The position numbers and the translations under genes were made by a program. Shown here piece after piece: positions 26,309 to 34,466 of a DNA stretch of 64,000 nucleotides. Position 1 is the stretch's first letter, and every line of letters begins with the position of its first letter. The notes below the pieces were generated by a model, which worked only from the letters and a program-made list of their open reading frames with translations, did not search any database and was not told where the DNA came from. This stretch comes from Streptacidiphilus sp. P02-A3a (GTDB lineage: Bacteria; Actinomycetota; Actinomycetes; Streptomycetales; Streptomycetaceae). The stretch covers positions 4,163,922 through 4,227,921 of the forward strand of contig NZ_CP048289.1 in assembly GCF_014084105.1 (NCBI RefSeq), in the 5' to 3' direction.

Positions 26309-27097
26309 TCAGCCCCGCGCGGCAGCCGACCTGACGGCGAGCAGGCGGCCGGGGAGCTCGCCGCCGCCGTGCACGGCCAGGTCCGCGCCGTTGACGTACC
26401 GGGCCAGGTCACCGGCGAGGAACAGGCAGGCGTCGGCCACGTCGCCGGGCAGTGCCATCCGGCCCATCGGGATGATTCCGGCCAGCGCCGCGCCGCCGTC
26501 CGGGCCGTAGCCGGGAGCGGCGCTCTCGGTGCGGACCAGGCCGGTGGTGATGTGGTTGACCCGCACCCGGGGCGCCCACTCCAGTGCCAGCGCCCTGGTG
26601 AGCGCGAGCAGCCCGGCCTTCGCGGCGCTGTACGCGGCGGTACCGGGCTGCGGGTCGTGCGCGGAGACGCTGCCGATGTTGATGACGGATCCGCCGCGCT
26701 CCTGGGTCCGCATCACCCGGTTGGCGGCCTGGGCCACATAGAAGGGGGCGAGCAGGTTCAGCGCCACGATCCGCTCGACGAAGCGCGGTGAGACGGTGGC
26801 CGCGTCGGCGTCGGGGGAGCCACCGGCGTTGTTGACCAGCACGTCCAGACGGCCGAAGCGCTCCGCCGCGGCGTCCACCAGCGCGGCGGCGGCGGCCGGA
26901 TCGCGGACGTCGGCGGCGTGGAAGACCGCGGTGCGGCCGTCGGCCGCGGGCAGCCGCTCGGGTTCGCCGCGGCCGCAGACGACGACGTCCGCCCCGGCGG
27001 CGAGGAAGGCCTCGGCGACGGCGCGACCGATGCCCTTGGTGCCGCCGGTGACCAGGGCGGTCCGACCGGTGAAGTCCACCGGGTTGCTGAGTGCCAT
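26309..27097 (-). CDS. SDR, Rv3549c-like oxidoreductase with own KstR2 site
   Basis: A 262-residue classical SDR with TGGTKGIGRAVAEAF, NNAGGSPDADAAT, Ser in INIGSVSAHDPQPGTAAY and YSAAK. The C-terminal region is family-typical, with NGADLAVHGGGELPG. GGSPDAD after NNAG resembles the SDR encoded beside echA20 in mycobacteria. It is transcribed alone toward the ipd operon from a promoter carrying an exact KstR2-type palindrome 44-57 bp upstream of the ATG. The substrate is presumably a hydroxyacyl-CoA of the same pathway. Confidence 0.83.
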   Translation of the reverse strand: MALSNPVDFTGRTALVTGGTKGIGRAVAEAFLAAGADVVVCGRGEPERLPAADGRTAVFHAADVRDPAAAAALVDAAAERFGRLDVLVNNAGGSPDADAATVSPRFVERIVALNLLAPFYVAQAANRVMRTQERGGSVINIGSVSAHDPQPGTAAYSAAKAGLLALTRALALEWAPRVRVNHITTGLVRTESAAPGYGPDGGAALAGIIPMGRMALPGDVADACLFLAGDLARYVNGADLAVHGGGELPGRLLAVRSAAARG

Positions 27098-27140
27098 GGG
27101 CTGCTCTCCCCGCGTTCGAACGGAAGGTGCCGACCACCCT

Positions 27141-27154
27141 AGCAAGCGCTTGGT
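27141..27154. promoter_or_regulatory. KstR2-type operator of the 27.1-kb SDR gene
   Basis: AGCAAGCGCTTGGT is identical to the ipdA operator and matches AnCAAGnnCTTGnT exactly. It lies between the SDR start and the divergent lipoprotein gene (start 27230), marking the right boundary of the regulon. Confidence 0.85.
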
Positions 27155-27229
27155 TTGTCAACCAGGGGCCGCAACGGACCTGCTCCAGCGGGTGCATAGG
27201 ATGGTGGGATCAGCTGCACGGGGGGAAAC

Positions 27230-28573
27230 ATGAGTATGCGTCAGCGCCGGGCCGTGGTTCCGCGCGGGATACCGGCCGCGGTGGTGCTCGCGCTGTCGCT
27301 GGCGGGCTGCGGAACCCAGGTGGCGGGCGCGCCGTCCGGCGCGGGCAGCGGCACCGCGTCCGCTGCCGCGTCGGCGTCGGCGTCGGCCTCCGCTGTGGCG
27401 CCCGGGGTCCCGGCCGCGTCGCTGGGGTTCACCCGCTACCCGGACTCGGTCGAGTGGCCCTCGGTGAGTGACTACGTCCCGCCCGGCGAGGGGCTGCAAC
27501 GGTTGCTGACCGACGGCTCCTGCGTGCTCGGGATCGGGACCTTCCAGAACGGCTACCGCAGCGTCCCGGTGAACTGGGCGAGCGGCCCGGGATGCACCCG
27601 GCTGACGCTGTCCCCGACACCCGGCAGCGGTGACCCGGCCGCGGGCGGGGACGGTCCCCCGGCCGCCACCGGGGGCTGGAACGGCGGCGGCGTGTACGGG
27701 CAGGCGGTGGTCCGTTGGACCGACGGCTCGCTGATCGCGGTGAACGGCGAGGTGGACCGGGTCTACCCGAACGGGAGGGACCGGCGACTGGCGGACCTGG
27801 GGCTGCCGGTACCCGCCAACCCGAACAGCGAGTCCGAGGACCAGGGCGAGGTCAGCACCGCGATCCGGGTCGGGAACCGGCTGCTGATCGGCGGCGGGGA
27901 GATGCTCAGCGAGGTGTACCACCCGCTGCTGTGGACCTCGGACGACGTCGGCGCCACCGTCCACCGGGTCCCGCTGCCGATGCCGTCGGGCCGGGCCGCC
28001 GACACCGGCGTCGGCGCGCTGGCCGCCGACGGCGCCACGGTGGTGGCCGTGGCGGCGGGCGCCTCCAACGCCTACAGCAACGTGCCCCAGGGGCAGTTGG
28101 CGACCTGGTCGTCCACCGACGCGGGTGCGCACTGGACCGTGCACACGGTCGACGGACTCCCCGCCGGGTCGACCATCACCGGCGTGGTCCGGCTGGCGGA
28201 CGGCTGGCTCGCCTACGGCAGCATCGTCCACTACGGCGACCCGGACCGGCCGCTCGTGCTCACCAGCACCGACGGCAGCTCCTGGAAGCGGAGCGACGGC
28301 CCGGCCATGGGGCCGGGCGATCTGGTCGCGGCCACCGTCGACGCGGCCGGTCGAGCGGTCCTGGTCGGCCACCAGACGATCCCGGCAACGCGGGCCGACA
28401 CCAGCCCCAGCTACTGCGGCGCCGTCTGGGTGGGCGACGGCAGCGCCGCCGACTGGCGCCGGGGCGCGCTCGGCTGCGGCGCGGAACCGCCCGCCGCCGT
28501 CACCACGCTGTCCGACGGCCGGGTGCTGATCGCGGGCAACCGCGACCTGTGGCTGGGTCGGCCGAAGCGCTGA
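27230..28573 (+). CDS. Secreted lipoprotein with BNR/sialidase-like repeats
   Basis: A 447-residue exported protein. Arg-rich residues 4-12, a hydrophobic stretch (PAAVVLALSLAGC) and the lipobox LAGC predict signal peptidase II cleavage and a lipid-anchored Cys near residue 25, followed by a low-complexity Gly/Ser/Ala linker. The mature part has repeated WSSTDAGAHWTV and TSTDGSSWKR elements resembling Asp-box (BNR) beta-propeller blades. No enzyme activity can be assigned. GGGGGG lies about 7 nt upstream of the ATG. It is divergent from the KstR2-regulated SDR, but nothing in the protein suggests steroid binding. Confidence 0.75.
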   Translation: MSMRQRRAVVPRGIPAAVVLALSLAGCGTQVAGAPSGAGSGTASAAASASASASAVAPGVPAASLGFTRYPDSVEWPSVSDYVPPGEGLQRLLTDGSCVLGIGTFQNGYRSVPVNWASGPGCTRLTLSPTPGSGDPAAGGDGPPAATGGWNGGGVYGQAVVRWTDGSLIAVNGEVDRVYPNGRDRRLADLGLPVPANPNSESEDQGEVSTAIRVGNRLLIGGGEMLSEVYHPLLWTSDDVGATVHRVPLPMPSGRAADTGVGALAADGATVVAVAAGASNAYSNVPQGQLATWSSTDAGAHWTVHTVDGLPAGSTITGVVRLADGWLAYGSIVHYGDPDRPLVLTSTDGSSWKRSDGPAMGPGDLVAATVDAAGRAVLVGHQTIPATRADTSPSYCGAVWVGDGSAADWRRGALGCGAEPPAAVTTLSDGRVLIAGNRDLWLGRPKR

Positions 28574-28610
28574 GGGCGCGGCCGCCCGGGGCGACCCGCG
28601 GCCCCCGCGG

Positions 28611-29102
28611 CTACCGCTCGGCCGCCGGAGCCGACGGGACCAGGCGCGGCGTGCCGTCGTCGGTGGCCGCCGGGTGCCGCCCGCGCCGCCACAGCGAGAC
28701 CGGCGGCCTCGGCTCCGCGCCGGGCCTGGGGTTCGGCCCCGGCCCGGTGTCCGCGCCCGGGACCGCGACCGAGGTGAGCAGTTCCCCCGCGCGCCCGCGG
28801 ATGTCGATGCGCGCGGGCAGCGTGCGGTCCCGCACGCTGCTGCCGCTGTTCCCGACCGGATGCGGTTGGCCGAGCGTCCCGGTGACGGCCGCGACGAGCG
28901 CCGCCGGCACGGCGTCCCCGGTGATCGGCCCGGTGTCGTCCAGCAGCCAGTGCAGGACCAGGGTCCAACCGGCGCTGTGGGTCCGGCTGCGGGGCTGGGT
29001 GGGCTCCGCGCGCAGACCGAGCCCGGCCAGGGCCTCGATCAGCGACTCCACGTCCTGACCGTCGAGGTGCTGGAAGTTCTCTTCGATGAGCAGCTGAGCC
29101 AT
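28611..29102 (-). CDS. Hypothetical protein, 163 residues
   Basis: I do not recognise this protein. It starts at ATG 29102 after GGGAAGAC. The first 60 residues look folded (EENFQHLDGQDVESLIEALAGLGLRAEPTQ, then GWTLVLHWLLDD), followed by a region containing SSVRDRTLPARIDIRG. The last 50 residues are Pro/Gly-rich and probably disordered. It is soluble, with no signal peptide. It lies 115 bp downstream of the sigma-glycosidase fusion on the same strand and could be co-transcribed. Confidence 0.6.
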   Translation of the reverse strand: MAQLLIEENFQHLDGQDVESLIEALAGLGLRAEPTQPRSRTHSAGWTLVLHWLLDDTGPITGDAVPAALVAAVTGTLGQPHPVGNSGSSVRDRTLPARIDIRGRAGELLTSVAVPGADTGPGPNPRPGAEPRPPVSLWRRGRHPAATDDGTPRLVPSAPAAER

Positions 29103-29217
29103 GAAAGTCTTCCCAGGTCCCTTGACGACGAGTGAGTGATCTCGCTGATGATGACGGTCGTTCCGGGCCTCCCGGTTGCCGCCGTCGACTGTTTTGACGC
29201 GTCCTTGATCCGTCGGG

Positions 29218-31158
29218 TCAGCCGGCCGCCTGCTCGAAGGCGCGACCGGCGTCGGTGGCCACCGGGCCGTTGGTGAACAGGCCGGTGCCCGGCTGGCCGG
29301 TGGTGCCGGGCAGCGCGAACCAGGCGTAGCGCTGGAGGTAGGGGAGCGCGGTGAGCATCCGGGTGGAGGCGGTGACGAACGCGGCCTGCTGCGGCCCGGT
29401 CGGGTAGCCGACCCCGCCGGAGAAGTTGATCAGGGCGTACTCGGTCAGCCAGATCGGCAGGTGGTAGCGGTCGTACACGGCCTGGACGTAGGACTGCAAC
29501 TGGTCGACCGCCTGTGTGGTGTCGAAGTCGCCGCCGTACCAGTGCAGGGCGATGAAGTCGACCCGGTAGCCGCGGGCCTTCGCCCCGCTCATGAACTGGT
29601 CCAGCCAACCGCCCGGAGTGGCGGCCCCGGTGGCCACCGCCGGGCTGCCCAGGATGTCCCCGGTGGCCATCAACCGCGGCCACAGGGACAGTGCCTGGCT
29701 CACCGACAGGTTGGACTGGGAGGTCATGTCGGGCTCGTTGAAGCCCAGCAGGTAGGGGCCCTCGGCGCGGGCCTGGGCCAGCGCGGCGGCGGTCACCGAG
29801 CCCGCGCCCCAGATCATCGGGACGAAGCCGACCCGCGCCGGGGTGTCGATGCCCGGGTGCTGGGTGGACCAGGTGAAGTACCAGTCGGCGCCGGACTCGG
29901 TCAGGGCGCTGTCCACCCCGGGGAAGCTCCAGGCGCCGACGCCCTTCTTGGCCCCGGTGGTCGGCGCGGCGGCGGCCGACGGGTTCGGCGGCGCGGCGGG
30001 AGCGGTGCGCGCCGGGGCGGTGCGGGCCGGGGCCGAGCGGTGCGCGGCCCCGGTCGGCGCGGACGGTGTCCGCGACGGCGCGGTACGGGTGGGCAGCGCC
30101 GCCGGGGTCGCGGCCAGCGGGGCGGTGGCCGCGGTGGCGCGCCCCGGCGCGGACGGGTGCCCGGCCAGGCCGACGGCCAGCAGCACACCCGCCGTCGCGG
30201 CGGCGACCCCGGTCACCGCGACCGACACCGGCAGCGCCCGCCCGCGCCGGGCCGCCCGCCCGGCCCGGAGCGCGGCGCGCCCCGGCGCGGCGGCGGGAGC
30301 CGGCGCCGTGACGCCCAGCCGCGCGTGCAGCGCCGAGGGCACCGGCAGCAGCGGCAGCCCGCCCAGCAGCCGCCCCAGCGGCAGCAGCGCGCCCCGGTCC
30401 GGCTCGCACTGCCCGCACTCGCGGACATGCCGGGCCAGCCGCTTGCGCCACAGCGCACCGGGCACGCCGTCCCACTCCAGCGCGACCGCGTCCAACTCCG
30501 CGCAGCGCGGCCGGGCCTCCAACGCCCGGACCACCGTGCGCGCCGTCTCCAACTGCTCCTTCATCCGCTGGATCCGGACGGCGGCATGCCGCCCGGTCAG
30601 CCCCAGCGCCTCGGCCAGCTCCGCGCGCGGCAACTCCCCGGACTCCTCCAGCCACCACAGCGCCAGCAGCTCGCGGTAGTCGGCGTCCAGCCAGCGGGTC
30701 GCCTCGGCGACCTCGCGGCGCTGGTCGGTCAGACCCAGCCGGAGCACGGTCAGCGCGACGAAGTCGGAGGCCGGATCGGGGATCTCCGCGGCGGTGTCCA
30801 GGGTGGACTGCCGCCACTGGGAGTCCCGGCGCTCCCGCTCCCGGTCCCGCGCCTGGCGCACGGCTATCGCCACCAGCCAGGACCGGTACGACTCCGGCTG
30901 CCGCAGCTCGGGCAGGCCGCGGACGACGCGCAGCATCGTCTCCTGGACGACGTCGTCCGTGTCGGGGTGGCCGTTCAGTGCGCGGCCGACGATGTTGTAG
31001 ACCAGCGGGAGCGACTGCGCCACCACAGCGTCCATGGCCTGGGTGTCGCCGTCGCGGGCGGCCAGTACCGTCACCGGATTCGCCCCGGTGCGCCGTCCGC
31101 CGGCCGCCGTGCCCCAACCGCTCGTCCGCATCTCGCCCTGTTCCCTTTCGTCGACCAC
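29218..31158 (-). CDS. ECF sigma factor fused to zinc finger, membrane helix and GH128-like domain
   Basis: A 646-residue single-chain system. Residues about 30-110 are sigma region 2 (PLVYNIVGRALNGHPDTDDVVQ...SYRSWLVAIAVRQARDR); about 150-220 are sigma region 4 (RAELAEALGLTGRHAAVRIQRMK). Residues about 260-275 hold a zinc-binding anti-sigma-type HxxxCxxC (HVRECGQC). One transmembrane helix follows at about 309-334 (VSVAVTGVAAATAGVLLAVGLAG), then an Ala/Thr/Pro linker. Residues about 413-646 form a clan A glycosidase with acid/base Glu in LLGFNEPD and nucleophile Glu in WLTEYALI, as in GH128 beta-1,3-glucanases. The protein probably senses extracellular glucan and releases sigma activity. GTG 31158 is used; ATG 31131 is an alternative. 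Confidence 0.85.
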   Translation of the reverse strand: MVDEREQGEMRTSGWGTAAGGRRTGANPVTVLAARDGDTQAMDAVVAQSLPLVYNIVGRALNGHPDTDDVVQETMLRVVRGLPELRQPESYRSWLVAIAVRQARDRERERRDSQWRQSTLDTAAEIPDPASDFVALTVLRLGLTDQRREVAEATRWLDADYRELLALWWLEESGELPRAELAEALGLTGRHAAVRIQRMKEQLETARTVVRALEARPRCAELDAVALEWDGVPGALWRKRLARHVRECGQCEPDRGALLPLGRLLGGLPLLPVPSALHARLGVTAPAPAAAPGRAALRAGRAARRGRALPVSVAVTGVAAATAGVLLAVGLAGHPSAPGRATAATAPLAATPAALPTRTAPSRTPSAPTGAAHRSAPARTAPARTAPAAPPNPSAAAAPTTGAKKGVGAWSFPGVDSALTESGADWYFTWSTQHPGIDTPARVGFVPMIWGAGSVTAAALAQARAEGPYLLGFNEPDMTSQSNLSVSQALSLWPRLMATGDILGSPAVATGAATPGGWLDQFMSGAKARGYRVDFIALHWYGGDFDTTQAVDQLQSYVQAVYDRYHLPIWLTEYALINFSGGVGYPTGPQQAAFVTASTRMLTALPYLQRYAWFALPGTTGQPGTGLFTNGPVATDAGRAFEQAAG

Positions 31159-31214
31159 CGGGGCGCGCTCAACGCCCCGCTGCTCAGGAGACGGTGCGGC
31201 GGCGGCCGGATCAC

Positions 31215-31224
31215 GGAAATTTCC
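31215..31224. promoter_or_regulatory. Palindromic ECF-type -35 candidate in the divergent promoter
   Basis: GGAAATTTCC is a perfect 10-bp palindrome in the 166-bp spacer between the sigma-glycosidase gene and the thaumatin-like gene. Each strand reads GGAAA, resembling the GGAAC-type -35 of ECF sigma factors, so one element could serve both directions. Confidence 0.4.
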
Positions 31225-31324
31225 CGACCCGCCCGGTTTTCTGTTGTCCGCTCACGCCCGCCCAGTCTCCTGGATGACGGACGCCAGGTGCGCGCCCGGG
31301 TGCGAGAGCTTCATGGAGGTACGG

Positions 31325-32410
31325 ATGGGACGCAGAAGGATCCGGTCGCGGCGGGTGCGGCGGCGCGCGGCCGTGGCGGCGGCGGTGCTGCTGACCGCAG
31401 CCCTGGCGGCGGCACTGACCGTGGTGGGGCACTCGGCCACCAGCCGGGCACCGCTGTCGGCGGCTCCGGCGGCGACAGCGGCGGCCGGTGCCGGAGCCGC
31501 CGCGAGCCCGGACGCGGGGGCCACGCCGTCCGCCCGGGTCGGCGCCTCGCGAACCGCGACCCGACCCCCGGCCTCCGCCCACCCGGCCGCGTCCACCGGT
31601 ACCGCCTCGCCCCGGAAGGGCTCAACCAGCGGCGGCTCGACGGGCAGTGGCTCGACGGGCAGTGGCTCGACGACCACCGCGGCGGGCGGCGCCGCCCCGG
31701 CCGCGACCGCCGGGCACCGGCTGGTCACCTTCGTCAACGCCGTCCAGCAGACGATCTGGGTGGCCGCCGGGCAGCAGACCGCCCAACCCGCGCTGACGAC
31801 CACCGGCTGGGTGCTGAACCCCGGCCAGAGCGTGACCATCAGCGTCCCCGACCACTGGAACGGCCGCTTCTGGGGCCGCACCGGCTGCTCCTTCGACGCC
31901 ACCGGCCACGGCCACTGCCGGACCGGGGACTGCGGCGGCCTGTTCCAGTGCACCGGCTACGGCTCGATCCCGGCGACCCTGGCCGAGTTCAACCTCAACT
32001 CCTTCGACGATCTGGACTTCTACGATGTGAGCTTGGTGGACGGATCCAACCTGCCGATGTGGATCAACACCGTCGGCGGCACGGCCAAGGATCCGATCAG
32101 TGCGAACGGCTGCGAGGCGGCGGGCTGCACCACGCCGGTCGCTTGTCCGGCCGCGCTGCAGATCCACGCCGGGGGCGCGGTGGTCGGCTGCGAGTCGCCC
32201 TGCGGGGTGTTCGGCACCGACCAGTACTGCTGCCGGGGCCAGTGGGCTCCGCGCGCCGACTGCGATCCGACGAAGTGGCCGGTCGACTACGCGGCGGTCT
32301 TCAAGCGCGCCGAGCCCTTCGCCTACTCCTACTGCGACGACGACGCCACCAGCACCTTCACCAGCACCGGCGAAGCCGGATACCGGATCACCTGGGGCCT
32401 GACGCCGTAG
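31325..32410 (+). CDS. Secreted thaumatin-like protein
   Basis: A 361-residue exported protein. A twin-Arg-rich N-terminus and hydrophobic helix (residues about 17-35) are followed by a long Ala/Thr/Ser/Gly linker (to about residue 130). The thaumatin fold follows: VTFVNAVQQTIWVAAG, GRFWGRTGCSFD, CRTGDCGGLFQCTGYG, PATLAEFNLN, DFYDVSLVDGSNLPMWI, and FKRAEPFAYSYCDDDATSTF. More than a dozen Cys residues are conserved for disulfides. Thaumatin-like proteins bind or hydrolyse beta-1,3-glucans. ATG 31325 has GGAGGT at ideal spacing. It is divergent from the sigma-GH128 fusion, suggesting it is the output gene of that sensor. Confidence 0.88.
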   Translation: MGRRRIRSRRVRRRAAVAAAVLLTAALAAALTVVGHSATSRAPLSAAPAATAAAGAGAAASPDAGATPSARVGASRTATRPPASAHPAASTGTASPRKGSTSGGSTGSGSTGSGSTTTAAGGAAPAATAGHRLVTFVNAVQQTIWVAAGQQTAQPALTTTGWVLNPGQSVTISVPDHWNGRFWGRTGCSFDATGHGHCRTGDCGGLFQCTGYGSIPATLAEFNLNSFDDLDFYDVSLVDGSNLPMWINTVGGTAKDPISANGCEAAGCTTPVACPAALQIHAGGAVVGCESPCGVFGTDQYCCRGQWAPRADCDPTKWPVDYAAVFKRAEPFAYSYCDDDATSTFTSTGEAGYRITWGLTP

Positions 32411-32519
32411 CCGGGGCAGGAGCGGTACGACCCGGCCGCCGACCGTGAGCGGGGTCGTGGATCCGGGCGCCATCGCGATTCATTTGTACATTTGTTCTTA
32501 ACGGTTGTACGTTCGTGGC

Positions 32520-33149
32520 ATGTCGCACCTGGAACTGTCGTCGGCGGGCTCTCCCGGGAGCGCGCCGACCAGGGAGTCGGCCGGTGGGGGGCGGCGGGTC
32601 CGGCGCCACGATCCGGAGCGCGGGGCACACATCCTGGATGCCACCTTGGACGTCATCGCGGAGCACGGGGTGGCCGGTACCACGCACCGGCACATCGCCG
32701 CCCGGGCGGGAGTGCCGCTGGGCTCGATCACCTACCGTTTCGCCAGCCTGGCCGATCTTCAGGCGCTGGCGTTCGCCCGGCACGTCGAGCAGCAGTCCGC
32801 TGTGTTCGGGGACCTGTTCGCTGGTGTGGAGACCCGGGAGCAGCTCCTGGAGGTCCTGGTCGATCTCGTCCACGGGGGCCCGTCCAGGCATCGCAGTGCG
32901 GTGCTGGGCTTCGAACTGCACCTGGCCGCCCTCCGTGACCCCGGGCTGCGGGCGCTGACGCAGGCGTGGACGCGGGACAGCCGTACCGTGCTGGCCCGCT
33001 TCACCGACCGGGACAGCGCTGCCCGCCTGGACGCCCTGCTCGAAGGCATGATCATGCACGCCCTGCTGATGACCGTCCCGGAGTCGCGCGAGACGACGCG
33101 GGACGCGATCGCCCGCACGCTCGGACCGCCCGCCGGGCCGGGTTCATGA
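32520..33149 (+). CDS. TetR-family regulator
   Basis: A 209-residue TetR protein with HTH VIAEHGVAGTTHRHIAARAGVPLGSITYRFASLADL and a helical ligand domain (GFELHLAALRDPGLRALTQAWTRDSR), typical of the TetR_C_6-like group. The upstream 50 bp are A/T-rich with two GTAC-centred elements (near 32487 and 32509) that may be its operator. The next gene encodes an epoxide hydrolase on the same strand 133 bp away and is the likely target. ATG 32520 is used; an in-frame start at 32505 would overlap the putative operator. Confidence 0.85.
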   Translation: MSHLELSSAGSPGSAPTRESAGGGRRVRRHDPERGAHILDATLDVIAEHGVAGTTHRHIAARAGVPLGSITYRFASLADLQALAFARHVEQQSAVFGDLFAGVETREQLLEVLVDLVHGGPSRHRSAVLGFELHLAALRDPGLRALTQAWTRDSRTVLARFTDRDSAARLDALLEGMIMHALLMTVPESRETTRDAIARTLGPPAGPGS

Positions 33150-33282
33150 CCGGTGTGCCTGCCGCCGCCGGGACACCGCCGACGGTGCGCGGGGCGACGG
33201 CCGGGGCGCGGGCGACCTGCGCGGTCTTCGCCGGTCCCAGGTGCGCATCGCCGTCCCGTGCGAACGAGAACCTGGAGACTCC

Positions 33283-34416
33283 GTGAACCACCACGCGCCC
33301 ATGGTCGCTGTCACCGAGGCCGAGCTGGAGGATCTGCGGTACCGCCTGCTGCACACCCGCTGGCCCACCCCCTGGCCGCTGGACGGACGGGAGGCGGGCA
33401 CCGACGCCGGTGAACTGCGACGGCTCGTCAACTACTGGGCCACCGAATACGACTGGCGCGTCCACGAGACCGCGATCAACGCGCTGCCCTCGCACCTCGC
33501 GGACATCGACGGCACACCCGTCCACTACCTGCGCTTCGAGGGCGAACACCCGGACGCACTGCCGATCGTGCTGACCAACGGATGGCCCAGCTCCTTCCTC
33601 GAACTGACCGCCTTCGCCCGACGGCTCGCCGCCCCCTCGCGACACGGAGGCCGGGCCGCGGACGCGTTCACCGTCATCGTCCCCTCCCTGCCCGGGTTCG
33701 GCCTCTCGCCGCAGCGGCCCTCGCTCTCCGAGCCGCCGCAGACCCACGAGATCTGGCACCGGCTCATGCACGACGCTCTCGGCTTCGCCCGCTACGCCGC
33801 GCACGGAGGAGACCTGGGTGCCGGCGTCACCTCCCGACTCGCGGAGGCGCACCCTGACGCCCTGGTGGGCATCCACCTGACAGCGGTCGCCGGCCCCGTC
33901 GCCCCCGACGCCGCCACGGTCACCCCGCAGGAGCAGGAGTACCTCGACTCCGTCGCGGCGTGGTCCGCCCAGGAGGGCGGGTACCTGCACCAGCAGAGCA
34001 CCCGTCCGGCGACCCTGAGCTACGGGTTGGCGGACTCAGCAACCGGGCTGCTGGCCTGGATCCTGGAGAAGTACCGGGCGTGGAGCGACTGCGGGGGAGA
34101 CCTCTCGTCCCGCTTCAGTGACGACTTCCTGCTGACGCAGGCATCGCTCTACTGGTTCACCCGGACCATCTCGACCTCCTTCCGGCCCTACTACGAATAC
34201 GCCCAGGGGCTGACCAGGCGGGTGGAACGGGTCGACGTGCCCACCGCCCTGGCCCTGTTCCCCGCCGACCTCACCCACCCGCCCCGCAGCTGGGCCGAAC
34301 GCACCTACAACATCACCCGGTACACCCGCATGCCCCGCGGCGGACACTTCCCCGCCCACGAGGAGCCCGAACTCCTCGCCCACGACATCACCGAGTTCTT
34401 CCGCGCCCACCGGTGA
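33283..34416 (+). CDS. Epoxide hydrolase (EHN-type alpha/beta hydrolase)
   Basis: A 377-residue protein. The N-terminal EHN domain (TEAELEDLRYRLLHTRWPTPWP...YWATEYDWRVHETAINALP) precedes an alpha/beta hydrolase core with oxyanion HGWP-equivalent TNGWPSSFLE, nucleophile Asp in AHGGDLGAG, a YYEYAQGL cap element providing Tyr, and the C-terminal His in MPRGGHFPAHEEPE. These are microsomal-type epoxide hydrolases that convert epoxides to diols. GTG 33283 follows CTGGAGA. Together with the upstream TetR gene it resembles a xenobiotic- or epoxide-responsive pair. Confidence 0.9.
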   Translation: MNHHAPMVAVTEAELEDLRYRLLHTRWPTPWPLDGREAGTDAGELRRLVNYWATEYDWRVHETAINALPSHLADIDGTPVHYLRFEGEHPDALPIVLTNGWPSSFLELTAFARRLAAPSRHGGRAADAFTVIVPSLPGFGLSPQRPSLSEPPQTHEIWHRLMHDALGFARYAAHGGDLGAGVTSRLAEAHPDALVGIHLTAVAGPVAPDAATVTPQEQEYLDSVAAWSAQEGGYLHQQSTRPATLSYGLADSATGLLAWILEKYRAWSDCGGDLSSRFSDDFLLTQASLYWFTRTISTSFRPYYEYAQGLTRRVERVDVPTALALFPADLTHPPRSWAERTYNITRYTRMPRGGHFPAHEEPELLAHDITEFFRAHR

Positions 34417-34466
34417 ACACCGGAGCCCGCGAACAACCGGTTCTGTACAGTTCCTTCCGCCCGGTC

